38,107 nucleotides of DNA from Pinguiococcus pyrenoidosus (Eukaryota; Sar; Pinguiophyceae; Pinguiochrysidales; Pinguiochrysidaceae): positions 1-38,107 of the forward strand of contig JAAMXY010004499.1 in NCBI GenBank assembly GCA_019677205.1, written 5' to 3'. A program made the position numbers and the translations under genes. Of the stretch, positions 29,766 to 38,107 are shown one piece after another. Below the pieces are notes generated by a model. It was not told where the DNA came from. It was given only the letters and a program-made list of their open reading frames with translations, and ran no database searches. Positions within the stretch are counted from its first letter, which is position 1, and the number at the start of each line of letters is the position of its first letter.

Positions 29766-29797
29766 TTATAAAATCTATAACCTATAAGATTTTATAA
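29766..29797 (-). terminator. Short stem-loop directly after rbcS
   Basis: Perfect 11-bp arms (29766-29776 and 29787-29797) with a 10-nt loop, ending at the base before the rbcS stop (29798). AT-rich. It sits in tandem with the larger hairpin 29691-29751. Confidence 0.55.
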
Positions 29798-30220
29798 TTA
29801 AGAGTAACGACGACCTTCAGCGTTGCCTTGTACAGAGTAACTCTTAATTGTGTAGCGAAGATGACGGCTGTCTGTTTCTTGACGCTCTAAGTAGAAACCT
29901 GGCTCGAATTGTGGACGTTGTACAATAAAAGATAAAACACAACTTTCAACACCGCGAGCAGCATTAAATGCATTTACCTTAACATAACCTTGTGGTACAG
30001 TTTTACGGCACTCATTGATTTCGTACATTACAGCAGCAGAATCTTGCGTGTCGAATAAAGGTAAACCCCACATTTCCCAGTAAGCATTACGTGGATGTGG
30101 ATCATCAGTCCACTCAACACTAATTGCATAACCGTGAGCAAGGATGAAATTGATTTGAGCTAAGATTTGATCATCCGATAAGTCAGGTAAGAAAGAAAAA
30201 GTACCTTGCGTAAGTCTCAT
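29798..30220 (-). CDS. rbcS: Ribulose bisphosphate carboxylase small subunit, form ID
   Basis: The Rubisco small subunit, 140 residues, plastid-encoded, as only in the red lineage and glaucophytes. It begins MRLTQGTFSFLPDLSDDQI, the red-type N-terminus, contains HPRNAYWEMWGLPLFD, and has the extended C-terminal beta-hairpin (PGFYLERQETDSRHLRYTIKSY region) that lines the central channel in red-type L8S8 enzymes. It is 44 bases downstream of rbcL. Two hairpins follow its stop. Confidence 0.98.
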   Translation of the reverse strand: MRLTQGTFSFLPDLSDDQILAQINFILAHGYAISVEWTDDPHPRNAYWEMWGLPLFDTQDSAAVMYEINECRKTVPQGYVKVNAFNAARGVESCVLSFIVQRPQFEPGFYLERQETDSRHLRYTIKSYSVQGNAEGRRYS

Positions 30221-30264
30221 TATTACTCCTTTTAATATTACTTTAAGATTTATTAGCGTTTAAA

Positions 30265-31740
<1,476 letters not shown>

Positions 31741-31752
31741 CTATATTTAGAT

Positions 31753-31792
31753 ATTATAGATACTTTAAATTTGACCAAAATAGTTTGGCCAA
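31753..31792 (-). promoter_or_regulatory. rbcL promoter -10 box and adjacent dyad (candidate RbcR operator)
   Basis: On the minus strand a perfect TATAAT (complement of 31753-31758) lies 25 bases upstream of the rbcL ATG. No good -35 box is found at 16-18 bases (TTTTGG or ATTTTG). Instead a near-perfect dyad TTGACCAAA-4nt-TTTGGCCAA (31771-31792, one mismatch) sits where an activator would bind. LysR-type RbcR/Ycf30 is known to regulate rbc operons in the red lineage; assigning this dyad to it is inference. Confidence 0.55.
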
Positions 31793-32011
31793 GTTGTTAG
31801 GAATTATAATGCTAGTCCAAATTTCTTTCGTTTTAAATTACTTATAAATCAGTTACTAAAATTTAATAGTATTTGACAAATTTAAGTTTTAATATTTCCT
31901 CTGCTTTTTATGTAGAATAAATAGAGAAATAACATTTTAATTTGTTTAAAATGTTTTAATTCTATTATTTTAAGTTCTAACTAAATATTTAAAAATTAAA
32001 ATTCAAATATT

Positions 32012-33481
32012 ATGGAAAAAAATACAATTCAAGAAAAAAAAGGCCAAAATGAAGGTTTTTATAATTTGATGAATCAACCATATAAATATGGATTTGAAAC
32101 TAAAATTGATACAGATAGAATCAGATCAGGATTGAATGAAGAAACTGTGAGATTAATATCTGAAAAAAAGAATGAACCCAGTTTTATGTTAGAGTTTCGA
32201 CTTAAAGCTTTTAAAAAATGGCAATCTATGTCTGAGCCAGAATGGTCCTTATTAGAATATAATAAACCAAATTACCAAGATATAGTTTACTATTCGGCTC
32301 CAAAAAAGAAACCTAAATTAAAGAGTTTAGATGAGGTAGATCCAGAATTGCGAGAAACTTTTGATAAATTAGGAATATCAATAGTTGAACAGAAAAGATT
32401 ATCAAATGTTGCAGTAGATGCAGTATTTGATAGTGTATCGATCGCTACAACATTTCAAAACGATCTTGCAAAGGCTGGAGTTATTTTTTGTCCTATTTCA
32501 GAAGCTGTAATCAAGTATCCTAATTTAATTAAAAAATATTTAGGAACTGTAGTTCCCATAGGAGATAATTATTTTTCAGCTCTTAATTCAGCCGTTTTCA
32601 CTGATGGTTCATTCTGTTATATACCTAAAAATGTAAAATCTCCATTAGAATTATCGACTTATTTCCGAATTAATGATAAAGAGTCCGGTCAATTTGAAAG
32701 AACTCTTATAATTGCAGAGGAAAATAGCTATGTAAGTTATTTAGAAGGGTGTACAGCTCCTCAATTTGATGAAAATCAATTGCATGCAGCTGTTGTAGAA
32801 CTTATGACTTTCGATTCTGCGGAAATAAAGTATTCAACCGTTCAAAATTGGTACTCTGGAAATGAAAACGGTGATGGGGGGATTTATAATTTTGTTACAA
32901 AACGTGGTATTTGTGCAGGCAAATCTTCTAAAATTTCCTGGACACAAGTTGAAACCGGTTCAGCTGTTACATGGAAGTATCCAAGTTGCGTATTAGTTGG
33001 AGATAATTCCGTTGGGGAATTCTATTCTGTAGCTTTGACGAATAATTATCAACAAGCTGATACAGGTACAAAGATGATTCATATCGGTAATAATACTAAT
33101 AGCAAGATTATTTCGAAAGGAATCTCTACCGGAAATTCAAAAAACACTTATCGTGGTTTAGTAAGAGTAAACGCAAACGCTAAAAATACGAAAAATTATA
33201 CACAATGTGATTCTCTTTTGATAGGAAACCAATCCGAAGCTAATACTATTCCATATATTCAAGTTAGCAATGCAAGTGCAAAAATCGAGCATGAAGCTTC
33301 TACTTCAAAAATTGGTGAAGAACAATTATTTTATTTTCTTCAAAGAGGAATTAAAATTGAAGATGCAATAAGTCTTATGTTAAGTGGTTTTTGTCAAGAA
33401 ATTTTTACTGAATTACCAATGGAATTTGCAGTTGAAGCTGATAAATTATTAAGTTTAAAATTAGAAGGAACAGTAGGTTAA
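32012..33481 (+). CDS. sufB: Iron-sulfur cluster assembly protein SufB (Ycf24)
   Basis: Scaffold component of the SufBCD complex that builds Fe-S clusters in the stroma for PSI, b6f and ferredoxin. It has 489 residues, close to bacterial SufB. The N-terminal segment [33 protein letters not shown], the beta-helix core with [23 protein letters not shown] and [16 protein letters not shown], and the C-terminal [23 protein letters not shown] are family marks. sufC follows after 5 bases; sufD is not in the window (nuclear in related algae). It diverges from rbcL over 283 bases. Confidence 0.98.
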   Translation: MEKNTIQEKKGQNEGFYNLMNQPYKYGFETKIDTDRIRSGLNEETVRLISEKKNEPSFMLEFRLKAFKKWQSMSEPEWSLLEYNKPNYQDIVYYSAPKKKPKLKSLDEVDPELRETFDKLGISIVEQKRLSNVAVDAVFDSVSIATTFQNDLAKAGVIFCPISEAVIKYPNLIKKYLGTVVPIGDNYFSALNSAVFTDGSFCYIPKNVKSPLELSTYFRINDKESGQFERTLIIAEENSYVSYLEGCTAPQFDENQLHAAVVELMTFDSAEIKYSTVQNWYSGNENGDGGIYNFVTKRGICAGKSSKISWTQVETGSAVTWKYPSCVLVGDNSVGEFYSVALTNNYQQADTGTKMIHIGNNTNSKIISKGISTGNSKNTYRGLVRVNANAKNTKNYTQCDSLLIGNQSEANTIPYIQVSNASAKIEHEASTSKIGEEQLFYFLQRGIKIEDAISLMLSGFCQEIFTELPMEFAVEADKLLSLKLEGTVG

Positions 33482-33486
33482 TTTTT

Positions 33487-34227
33487 ATGCTAAAAATTCA
33501 AGATCTAAAAATTAAAATTGAAGATATAGAAATAATCAAGGGTATAGATTTAGAAATTAAACCTGGTGAAATTCATGCAATAATGGGACCTAATGGCTGT
33601 GGTAAGAGTACATTATCTAAAGCAATTGCAGGTCATCCTTCATATGAAATTACTGAGGGAAATATTAGTTATAACAATGTTTCTTTAAATGATTTAGATC
33701 CTGATCAAAGATCGCATTTAGGAATTTTTCTAGGTTTTCAATACCCATTAGAAATACCCGGTGTTACTAATGAAGATTTTCTTAGATTTTCTTATAATTC
33801 TAAACTGGAATCGGAAGGAAAAGAAAAAATTGATCCTATAAGTTTTTTACAGCTTGTTATAGAAAAAGCAAATCTTATTAATATGAAACCTGAATTTTTA
33901 AGTCGGAATGTTAATGAAGGATTTTCAGGAGGAGAAAAAAAGAAGAATGAAGTTCTTCAAATGGCAATATTAGATTCATCATTCTGTATACTTGATGAAA
34001 TGGATTCCGGCTTAGATATTGATGCATTAAAAATTATTTCTGAAGCAATAAATAAAATTTTTAATTCTGAAAAAAGTTTATTATTAATAACTCATTATAA
34101 CAGATTGTTAGACTATATTAAACCAGATTTTATTCATATTATGCGAGATGGGAAAATAGTTAAAACAGGTAATATAGAATTAGCAAAAACTATAGAAGAA
34201 AAAGGTTATGAGTGGACAACAGCCTAA
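33487..34227 (+). CDS. sufC: Iron-sulfur cluster assembly ATPase SufC (Ycf16)
   Basis: The ABC-type ATPase of SufBCD; it is soluble and not a transporter. It has 246 residues. Walker A is GPNGCGKS (34-41), the Q-loop is in GFQYPLEIPGV, the signature is FSGGEKKKNE (146-155), Walker B is FCILDEMDSGLD (166-177), and the switch His is in LLLITHYNRLL. The start is 5 bases after the sufB stop, so the two are cotranscribed. Confidence 0.98.
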   Translation: MLKIQDLKIKIEDIEIIKGIDLEIKPGEIHAIMGPNGCGKSTLSKAIAGHPSYEITEGNISYNNVSLNDLDPDQRSHLGIFLGFQYPLEIPGVTNEDFLRFSYNSKLESEGKEKIDPISFLQLVIEKANLINMKPEFLSRNVNEGFSGGEKKKNEVLQMAILDSSFCILDEMDSGLDIDALKIISEAINKIFNSEKSLLLITHYNRLLDYIKPDFIHIMRDGKIVKTGNIELAKTIEEKGYEWTTA

Positions 34228-34278
34228 TATAACTAAAAATTATTAATATATTTATTTGATTATCAATACGAGCAAATT

Positions 34279-34827
34279 ATGGAACAAATTTATCAGGATC
34301 AAATTAAAGGAGCCCGTCAATTTAGTAATTTTATTTGGGCAATTATATTAAGCATTGGAGGGTTTGGGTTTTTATTGGCAAGTCTAGAATCATATTCTAA
34401 GATAAATTTTTTACCTTTTGCCGATACAACAAATTTAAGTTTTATTCCTCAGGGTATAACTATGCTTTTTTATGGAACCGTAGCTTTAGGTTTGATGATA
34501 TATACTATCCTATTAATGTATTGGGATATCGGAGGAGGTACAAATGAAATTGATCAAGAAAATGAAGTTTTACGAATAATTAGAAAAGGGTTTCCTGGGC
34601 AAAATAGAAAAGTTTTACTTACTTACAGTTTTGACAAAATACGTTCAGTTGAAATTTTTGTTGAAGATGGATTAAATCCAAGACGAACAATATTTTTATG
34701 TACTAAAGATCAACGTCGAATTCCTTTATACCCAAGCTCTGAATTATTTACTTTAGAAGCTTTAGAAGAAAAAGCTGGAAATATTGCCCGAATTTTGAAT
34801 GTGAATTTAGAAGGTAATTTAAGTTAA
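34279..34827 (+). CDS. ycf4: Photosystem I assembly protein Ycf4
   Basis: A thylakoid membrane protein that scaffolds PSI assembly. It has 182 residues. Two N-terminal membrane spans (about 19-41 and 60-83) are followed by a stromal domain. Conserved segments are FIWAIILSIGGFGFLLASL, PQGITMLFYGTVAL, YWDIGGGTNEID and FPGQNRKVLL. It is on the same strand as sufC (51-base gap) and psaL, giving a small PSI group. Confidence 0.97.
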   Translation: MEQIYQDQIKGARQFSNFIWAIILSIGGFGFLLASLESYSKINFLPFADTTNLSFIPQGITMLFYGTVALGLMIYTILLMYWDIGGGTNEIDQENEVLRIIRKGFPGQNRKVLLTYSFDKIRSVEIFVEDGLNPRRTIFLCTKDQRRIPLYPSSELFTLEALEEKAGNIARILNVNLEGNLS

Positions 34828-34884
34828 AAATAGTGAAAAAATATATATAATATTTTTACATAAAAAATATAAAGGGAATTAAAA

Positions 34885-35319
34885 ATGGCAAATTTTGTTA
34901 AACCATACAATAATGATCCTTTCGTTGGACATTTATCAACACCTGTAACAACATCTTTATCAACTCGAACATTTCTTTCAAATCTACCAGCTTACCGTAA
35001 AGGAATTTCGTCTTTACTAAGAGGTTTAGAAATTGGTATGGCTCATGGTTACTTTTTAGTAGGCCCGTTTTATAAATTAGGGCCATTAAGAAATTCTGAC
35101 GTTTCTTTATTAGCTGGATTTTTATCTAGTGTTGGCTTAGTTTTAATCTTTACAACAGGTTTACTAATTTATGGTATGGTTAATTTTGATTCAACAGATA
35201 AAAGTGAAGAATTACAAAGTAGTAAAGGTTGGAGTCAATTTACTGGTGGTTTCTTAGTTGGAGCATTTGGGGGTTCTAGCTTTGCTTATTTATTATTATT
35301 AAATTTACCTTTTGCTTAA
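34885..35319 (+). CDS. psaL: Photosystem I reaction centre subunit XI (PsaL)
   Basis: A PSI subunit at the trimer centre in cyanobacteria and at the antenna-docking side in algae. It has 144 residues. The N-terminal [18 protein letters not shown], the conserved block [30 protein letters not shown], and two further hydrophobic helices (about 73-94 and 114-140) define it. It is plastid-encoded here, as in red-lineage plastids. A GGGAATT purine-rich stretch precedes the ATG. It ends upstream of a perfect palindrome shared with petL. Confidence 0.98.
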   Translation: MANFVKPYNNDPFVGHLSTPVTTSLSTRTFLSNLPAYRKGISSLLRGLEIGMAHGYFLVGPFYKLGPLRNSDVSLLAGFLSSVGLVLIFTTGLLIYGMVNFDSTDKSEELQSSKGWSQFTGGFLVGAFGGSSFAYLLLLNLPFA

Positions 35320-35365
35320 AGGTTCTTATAATTTAACTTATATTAAAACAGCTTTATTTGCTATT

Positions 35366-35441
35366 ATAACAAGATAAATTATTAAAGGGTTTGTTTTATT
35401 GGTACCAATAAAACAAACCCTTTAATAATTTATCTTGTTAT
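35366..35441. repeat. Perfect 76-bp palindrome between psaL and petL
   Basis: Arms 35366-35403 and 35404-35441 (38 bp each) are exact reverse complements with no spacer; the centre is GGTACC. It lies 46 bases after the psaL stop and ends 5 bases before the petL stop, so it serves as a bidirectional 3'-end structure. Confidence 0.96.
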
Positions 35442-35446
35442 GCGAT

Positions 35447-35542
35447 TTAGATTAATTTAATTGCTTTAAACCCTAAATATAATCCTGCAGCTAATCCGAA
35501 ACTAATACTTACTAATAAAATATAATCAAAAAATAAAGCCAT
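35447..35542 (-). CDS. petL: Cytochrome b6f complex subunit VI (PetL)
   Basis: A 31-residue single-span protein. Translation reads MALFFDYILLVSISFG and ends GLYLGFKAIKLI. One hydrophobic helix followed by the basic, conserved KAIKLI end is the PetL pattern, as in other plastid PetL proteins. It stabilises dimeric cytochrome b6f. It is transcribed convergently with psaL and lies downstream of ycf37 on the minus strand with a 61-base gap. No other small b6f subunit fits as well. Confidence 0.85.
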   Translation of the reverse strand: MALFFDYILLVSISFGLAAGLYLGFKAIKLI

Positions 35543-35603
35543 AATTACTAGATTTAATTCATTTAATAAAAATTATACAATAAAATCTTAGAAAATTTAA
35601 TCA

Positions 35604-36158
35604 TTACTGTTTAATTAATTTTTGTAATCTTTGTTTTTGTTTTAAGGTTACAAGATTTTGAGAGTCTAATTCATAGGACTTTTGATATAAATCTAGTGCT
35701 TTTTCTAGATTTTTAGTATTTTCAAACAATAAAGCCAAATTATTAATAGCAACAACATAATCTGGTAAATAAACAAGTGCTTCACTATAGTAATACTCAG
35801 CTAAATCAAATTTATTCTGTTTAAAATAACAATAACCAATATTATTATAAATATTTCCTAATAATATAATATCATCGCAATTATAAATACCCAGTTTAAA
35901 ATATTTAATAGCCTGGCCAAATAATTTTTTATTTAATAGAAGAATTCCAAGTTCTAAATAGTCTTCAAAGTTCACATTAGTAGTTGATTGGATAGCAGTT
36001 TGTAGTTGACTAAATTGCTGTTCCTTTTCAATTAAGTTTTGAAGTTGTTTATAACCTAATATAAGTAAGCTAGAAAGGAAAAATAAAACTAAAGATAAAT
36101 AAATAAAAAGAAAGAAATTATTATTTGTAAAAAAAGGAAATATTTTATGAAGAGACAT
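35604..36158 (-). CDS. ycf37: Ycf37, photosystem I assembly TPR protein
   Basis: I take the ATG at 36158 as start, giving 184 residues (MSLHKIFPFF...); a longer reading to 36278 would run through trnE on the opposite strand. After an N-terminal membrane span (about 15-36, FLFIYLSLVLFFLSSLLI) come three TPR-like repeats between about 65 and 175, with typical pairs LLNKKLFGQAIKYFKLG, CYFKQNKFDLAEYYYSEA and NLALLFENTKNLEKALDLYQ. Cyanobacterial Ycf37 is involved in PSI assembly and stability. It precedes petL. Only about 40 bases separate it from trnE, so its promoter must be very close or overlap. Confidence 0.88.
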   Translation of the reverse strand: MSLHKIFPFFTNNNFFLFIYLSLVLFFLSSLLILGYKQLQNLIEKEQQFSQLQTAIQSTTNVNFEDYLELGILLLNKKLFGQAIKYFKLGIYNCDDIILLGNIYNNIGYCYFKQNKFDLAEYYYSEALVYLPDYVVAINNLALLFENTKNLEKALDLYQKSYELDSQNLVTLKQKQRLQKLIKQ

Positions 36159-36188
36159 TTGACAAAAATTTTTATTAATTGATATATT
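36159..36188 (+). promoter_or_regulatory. Promoter of trnE
   Basis: A consensus TTGACA (36159-36164) and TATATT (36183-36188) with 18-base spacing, 12 bases before the first nucleotide of trnE. The -35 box directly abuts the ycf37 ATG on the other strand. This is the best sigma70-type promoter in the window. Confidence 0.72.
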
Positions 36189-36200
36189 ATTTTTGGTAAA

Positions 36201-36273
36201 GCCCCCATCGTCTAGAGGCCTAGGACACCTCCCTTTCACGGAGGTAACAGGGATTCGAATTCCCTTGGGGGTA
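36201..36273 (+). tRNA. trnE: tRNA-Glu (UUC)
   Basis: A 73-nt cloverleaf, acceptor GCCCCCA with TGGGGGT (first pair G.U) and discriminator A. The anticodon loop CTTTCAC gives UUC (36235-36237), and the T-arm is AGGGA-TTCGAAT-TCCCT. Besides translation, plastid Glu-tRNA is the substrate of glutamyl-tRNA reductase for 5-aminolevulinate, hence for haem and chlorophyll. Its own strong promoter and terminator frame it. Confidence 0.97.
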
Positions 36274-36276
36274 TAC

Positions 36277-36326
36277 AAAATTATAAAGGGAAATGCTATA
36301 AATTTAGCATTTCCCTTTATAATTTT
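36277..36326. terminator. Bidirectional terminator between trnE and clpC
   Basis: Perfect 22-bp arms (36277-36298 and 36305-36326) with a 6-nt loop. It lies between the end of trnE (36273) and the clpC stop (36337), in the same layout as the other convergent terminators. Confidence 0.88.
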
Positions 36327-36336
36327 ATTAATTATT

Positions 36337-38107
36337 TTAGATATTCATATTGTCATTCTTTTTATCATCAACTTTGTCCGATTTTTTATCGTCAACTGAT
36401 GTCTTAACATTCGTATCTGTAAAACTTACATCTTTGTCTTTTGGAACATTATAATTCGAATTTCCTTCAAAAGGCTCTAAAGGATCCATAATTGCAATTC
36501 CCAATTCACGTAAAATTTTATCCCAACCCTTTAATTTATAGACTTTATCTTGGTTAGCGTTTTCATCAAAAATTATATTAATTTGATCATCTGTTAAAGA
36601 TGGCATTTCTTCAATAGATTTTTTAGAATCTTCTTCAGAACTTATAATATCATTACCTATACTACTTTCACCATTAATTAATGTAACGTTTTCACCAGAT
36701 TCTTCATCTTTTTGAATCAAAGTAAGACGCTTGTTCGTAGAAATTTCCTTTAAAGTTTCAATCTTTTCTGTAACTTCTTGAGGAGCGATTTCTTTGCTTT
36801 CTTCTTTTTCTGGCAACTTAGTTTCTACAAGAATAGACGGTTTACCATGTTCGTCTACATCTGCCCAAATTTCCGAGAATTTAGGATTATTACTATTTTC
36901 GTTATTGTCTAAAATGCGTTTTGCTAAACTGTCTTCAAGTAAACGGGTAACAGCGCGACGTAAAGGTCTAGCCCCATAAGTTGGATTATATCCTTCGTCT
37001 ACTAATTTTTGTTTCATTCTTTCAGTTACAGTTAAATTCTTGAAGCCTGCAGCTTTAACGCGTTTAGCTACATCTGAAATCATTAAGTTTGCAATTTCAG
37101 ATATTTGAGGTTTCGTTAACTGTTGGAATACAATAATTTCATCAATACGATTTAAAAATTCAGGTCTAAAATGATTTTTTAATTCTTTTTGAACTAAAGA
37201 TGACATTTCAGTGTAATTTGCTTCATCGTAGCTCTTAAAGTTTAATCCTTTCTTATTATCATTGAAACCTACACCACCATCAGATGGTGTGAATTTTTCA
37301 ATTACTTTAGAACCTAAATTCGAAGTCATTATAAGAATTGTATTCTTAAAGTCAATTGTTCGTCCTTTAGAATCTGTTAGGCGACCATCTTCTAAAATCT
37401 GTAATAATAAATTAAAAACATCCGGATGTGCTTTTTCAATTTCATCAAATAGTACTAAAGAATATGGTTTTCTTCGAACAGCTTCCGTCAATTGACCACC
37501 TTCTGTAAAACCAACATAACCTGGTGGTGAACCAATTAATTTCGCTACTGTATGACGTTCCATAAACTCAGACATATCTAATCTAACCATTGCATCTTCT
37601 GCTCCAAAATAATATGAAGCTAAAGTTTTTGTCAATTCAGTTTTACCTACACCAGTAGGGCCAGAGAATATAAAACTAGCAATTGGTCGGTTAGGATTCT
37701 TTAATCCAGTTCTAGCACGTCGAATAGCTTTTGAAATAGCTGTAACAGCTTGATGTTGTCCGATTACTCTTTGATGTAATATACCTTCCATATTCATCAA
37801 TTTATCTGTTTCACTTTGCGAAATTTTTGTGATAGGGATACCGGTCCAGGAAGAAACAATATGACCAATATCATCAGATTGTACGGAAGGTGCTTCCAAT
37901 AACTCAGAATACTTTTCTGAGAACTTCTTATTAGTTTTAATTATCGCCCTAATTTGAGCTCTAACTTCCATTTCTTTATCACGTGCAATAATTGCATCTT
38001 CAAATCGATCCTCACGAGCAGCTTCAATTTTTTGAACAAAATAGGCAGCAGCTTCTTTATATAATGCATCAAGAACATCTGGTAATTTATAACCTCGTTT
38101 TAGTCGA
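36337..38107 (-). CDS. clpC: ATP-dependent Clp protease ATPase subunit ClpC, 5' end outside window
   Basis: The Hsp100 unfoldase partner of ClpP in the stroma. The open frame continues past 37971 to the window edge (about 589 codons visible). Visible parts: the end of the middle domain (UVR-like [12 protein letters not shown]), the linker [16 protein letters not shown], and the second AAA+ domain with Walker A GPTGVGKT (37639-37662), Walker [11 protein letters not shown], sensor [10 protein letters not shown], and arginine-finger region [14 protein letters not shown]. The final ~160 codons (about 36337-36820) form an acidic, Lys/Ser-rich tail longer than usual for ClpC. The N-domain and first AAA+ domain would lie to the right; whether the gene is intact or split cannot be seen. 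Confidence 0.96.
   Translation of the reverse strand, partial: RLKRGYKLPDVLDALYKEAAAYFVQKIEAAREDRFEDAIIARDKEMEVRAQIRAIIKTNKKFSEKYSELLEAPSVQSDDIGHIVSSWTGIPITKISQSETDKLMNMEGILHQRVIGQHQAVTAISKAIRRARTGLKNPNRPIASFIFSGPTGVGKTELTKTLASYYFGAEDAMVRLDMSEFMERHTVAKLIGSPPGYVGFTEGGQLTEAVRRKPYSLVLFDEIEKAHPDVFNLLLQILEDGRLTDSKGRTIDFKNTILIMTSNLGSKVIEKFTPSDGGVGFNDNKKGLNFKSYDEANYTEMSSLVQKELKNHFRPEFLNRIDEIIVFQQLTKPQISEIANLMISDVAKRVKAAGFKNLTVTERMKQKLVDEGYNPTYGARPLRRAVTRLLEDSLAKRILDNNENSNNPKFSEIWADVDEHGKPSILVETKLPEKEESKEIAPQEVTEKIETLKEISTNKRLTLIQKDEESGENVTLINGESSIGNDIISSEEDSKKSIEEMPSLTDDQINIIFDENANQDKVYKLKGWDKILRELGIAIMDPLEPFEGNSNYNVPKDKDVSFTDTNVKTSVDDKKSDKVDDKKNDNMNI

Noticed and set aside
31873-31878. TTGACA upstream of sufB as its -35 box
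   Set aside because: No -10-like hexamer at 16-18 bases; the nearest candidates are 11 or 34 bases away. Possible but unsupported.
34832-34860. AT-only hairpin between ycf4 and psaL
   Set aside because: The pairing consists only of A/T runs and is weak and likely by chance in this base composition.
36159-36278. N-terminal 40-codon extension of ycf37
   Set aside because: It is the reverse complement of trnE and its promoter; the ATG at 36158 gives a normal Ycf37 start before the membrane span.

Overview
This window is a stretch of a red-lineage plastid genome. It is AT-rich and gene-dense, has no introns, and carries bacterial-type operons. The gene content points to a secondary, chlorophyll-c type alga, most likely an ochrophyte (stramenopile). 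The evidence is a form ID Rubisco pair (rbcL, rbcS) with the red-type activase cbbX, plastid-encoded atpD, atpG, tsf, groEL, clpC, sufB, sufC, tatC, psbV and psbX, a tmRNA gene, and the conserved ycf3/4/19/37/39/66 set. The cluster psbX-ycf66-psbV fits ochrophytes best. I cannot name the species from sequence alone.

Layout. Positions 1-7000 (minus strand) hold chlI (its last ~20 codons lie beyond the window), psaM, the large ATP synthase operon atpI-H-G-F-D-A, tsf and rps2. Positions 7055-15804 (minus) hold rpoB-rpoC1-rpoC2, which is transcribed into rps2-tsf-atp. rps20 (minus) and rpl33 (plus) then diverge. Positions 16304-22331 (plus) hold rpl33, rps18, ycf3, atpB-atpE, tatC, ycf39, psbX, ycf66 and psbV. 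Next come the tmRNA gene and a CAU-anticodon tRNA, both plus, converging on rpl19 (minus). Positions 23401-26784 (plus) hold psbD-psbC (overlapping, GTG start), ycf19 and rps16, converging on groEL (minus). trnC and trnL (plus) converge on the Rubisco operon rbcL-rbcS-cbbX (minus). Positions 32012-35319 (plus) hold sufB-sufC, ycf4 and psaL, converging on petL and ycf37 (minus). trnE (plus) converges on clpC (minus), which runs off the right edge.

The genes cover both halves of the ATP synthase, photosystem subunits (psbC, D, V, X; psaL, M) with their assembly factors (ycf3, 4, 37, 39), carbon fixation with its repair chaperone, iron-sulfur cluster assembly, transcription, translation, protein export and folding or proteolysis, and one chlorophyll synthesis enzyme.

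The most striking non-coding feature is a family of inverted repeats at gene 3' ends. Four are perfect palindromes with 38-65 bp arms and loops of 0-2 nt: atpE/tatC, psbC/ycf19, rps16/groEL and psaL/petL. Two of them reach into coding sequence. As a result, convergent rps16 and groEL share the same last codons, and the atpE stop is mirrored just before the tatC start. Shorter hairpins follow psaM, atpH, rps20, rps18, psbV, the CAU tRNA/rpl19, trnL/cbbX, rbcS and trnE/clpC. In the three with a single mismatch, that mismatch is a G.U pair only in the transcribed strand. Two RNA genes are also odd: the CAU tRNA has a long variable arm, and the tmRNA has no clean tag reading frame around a 12-A run.
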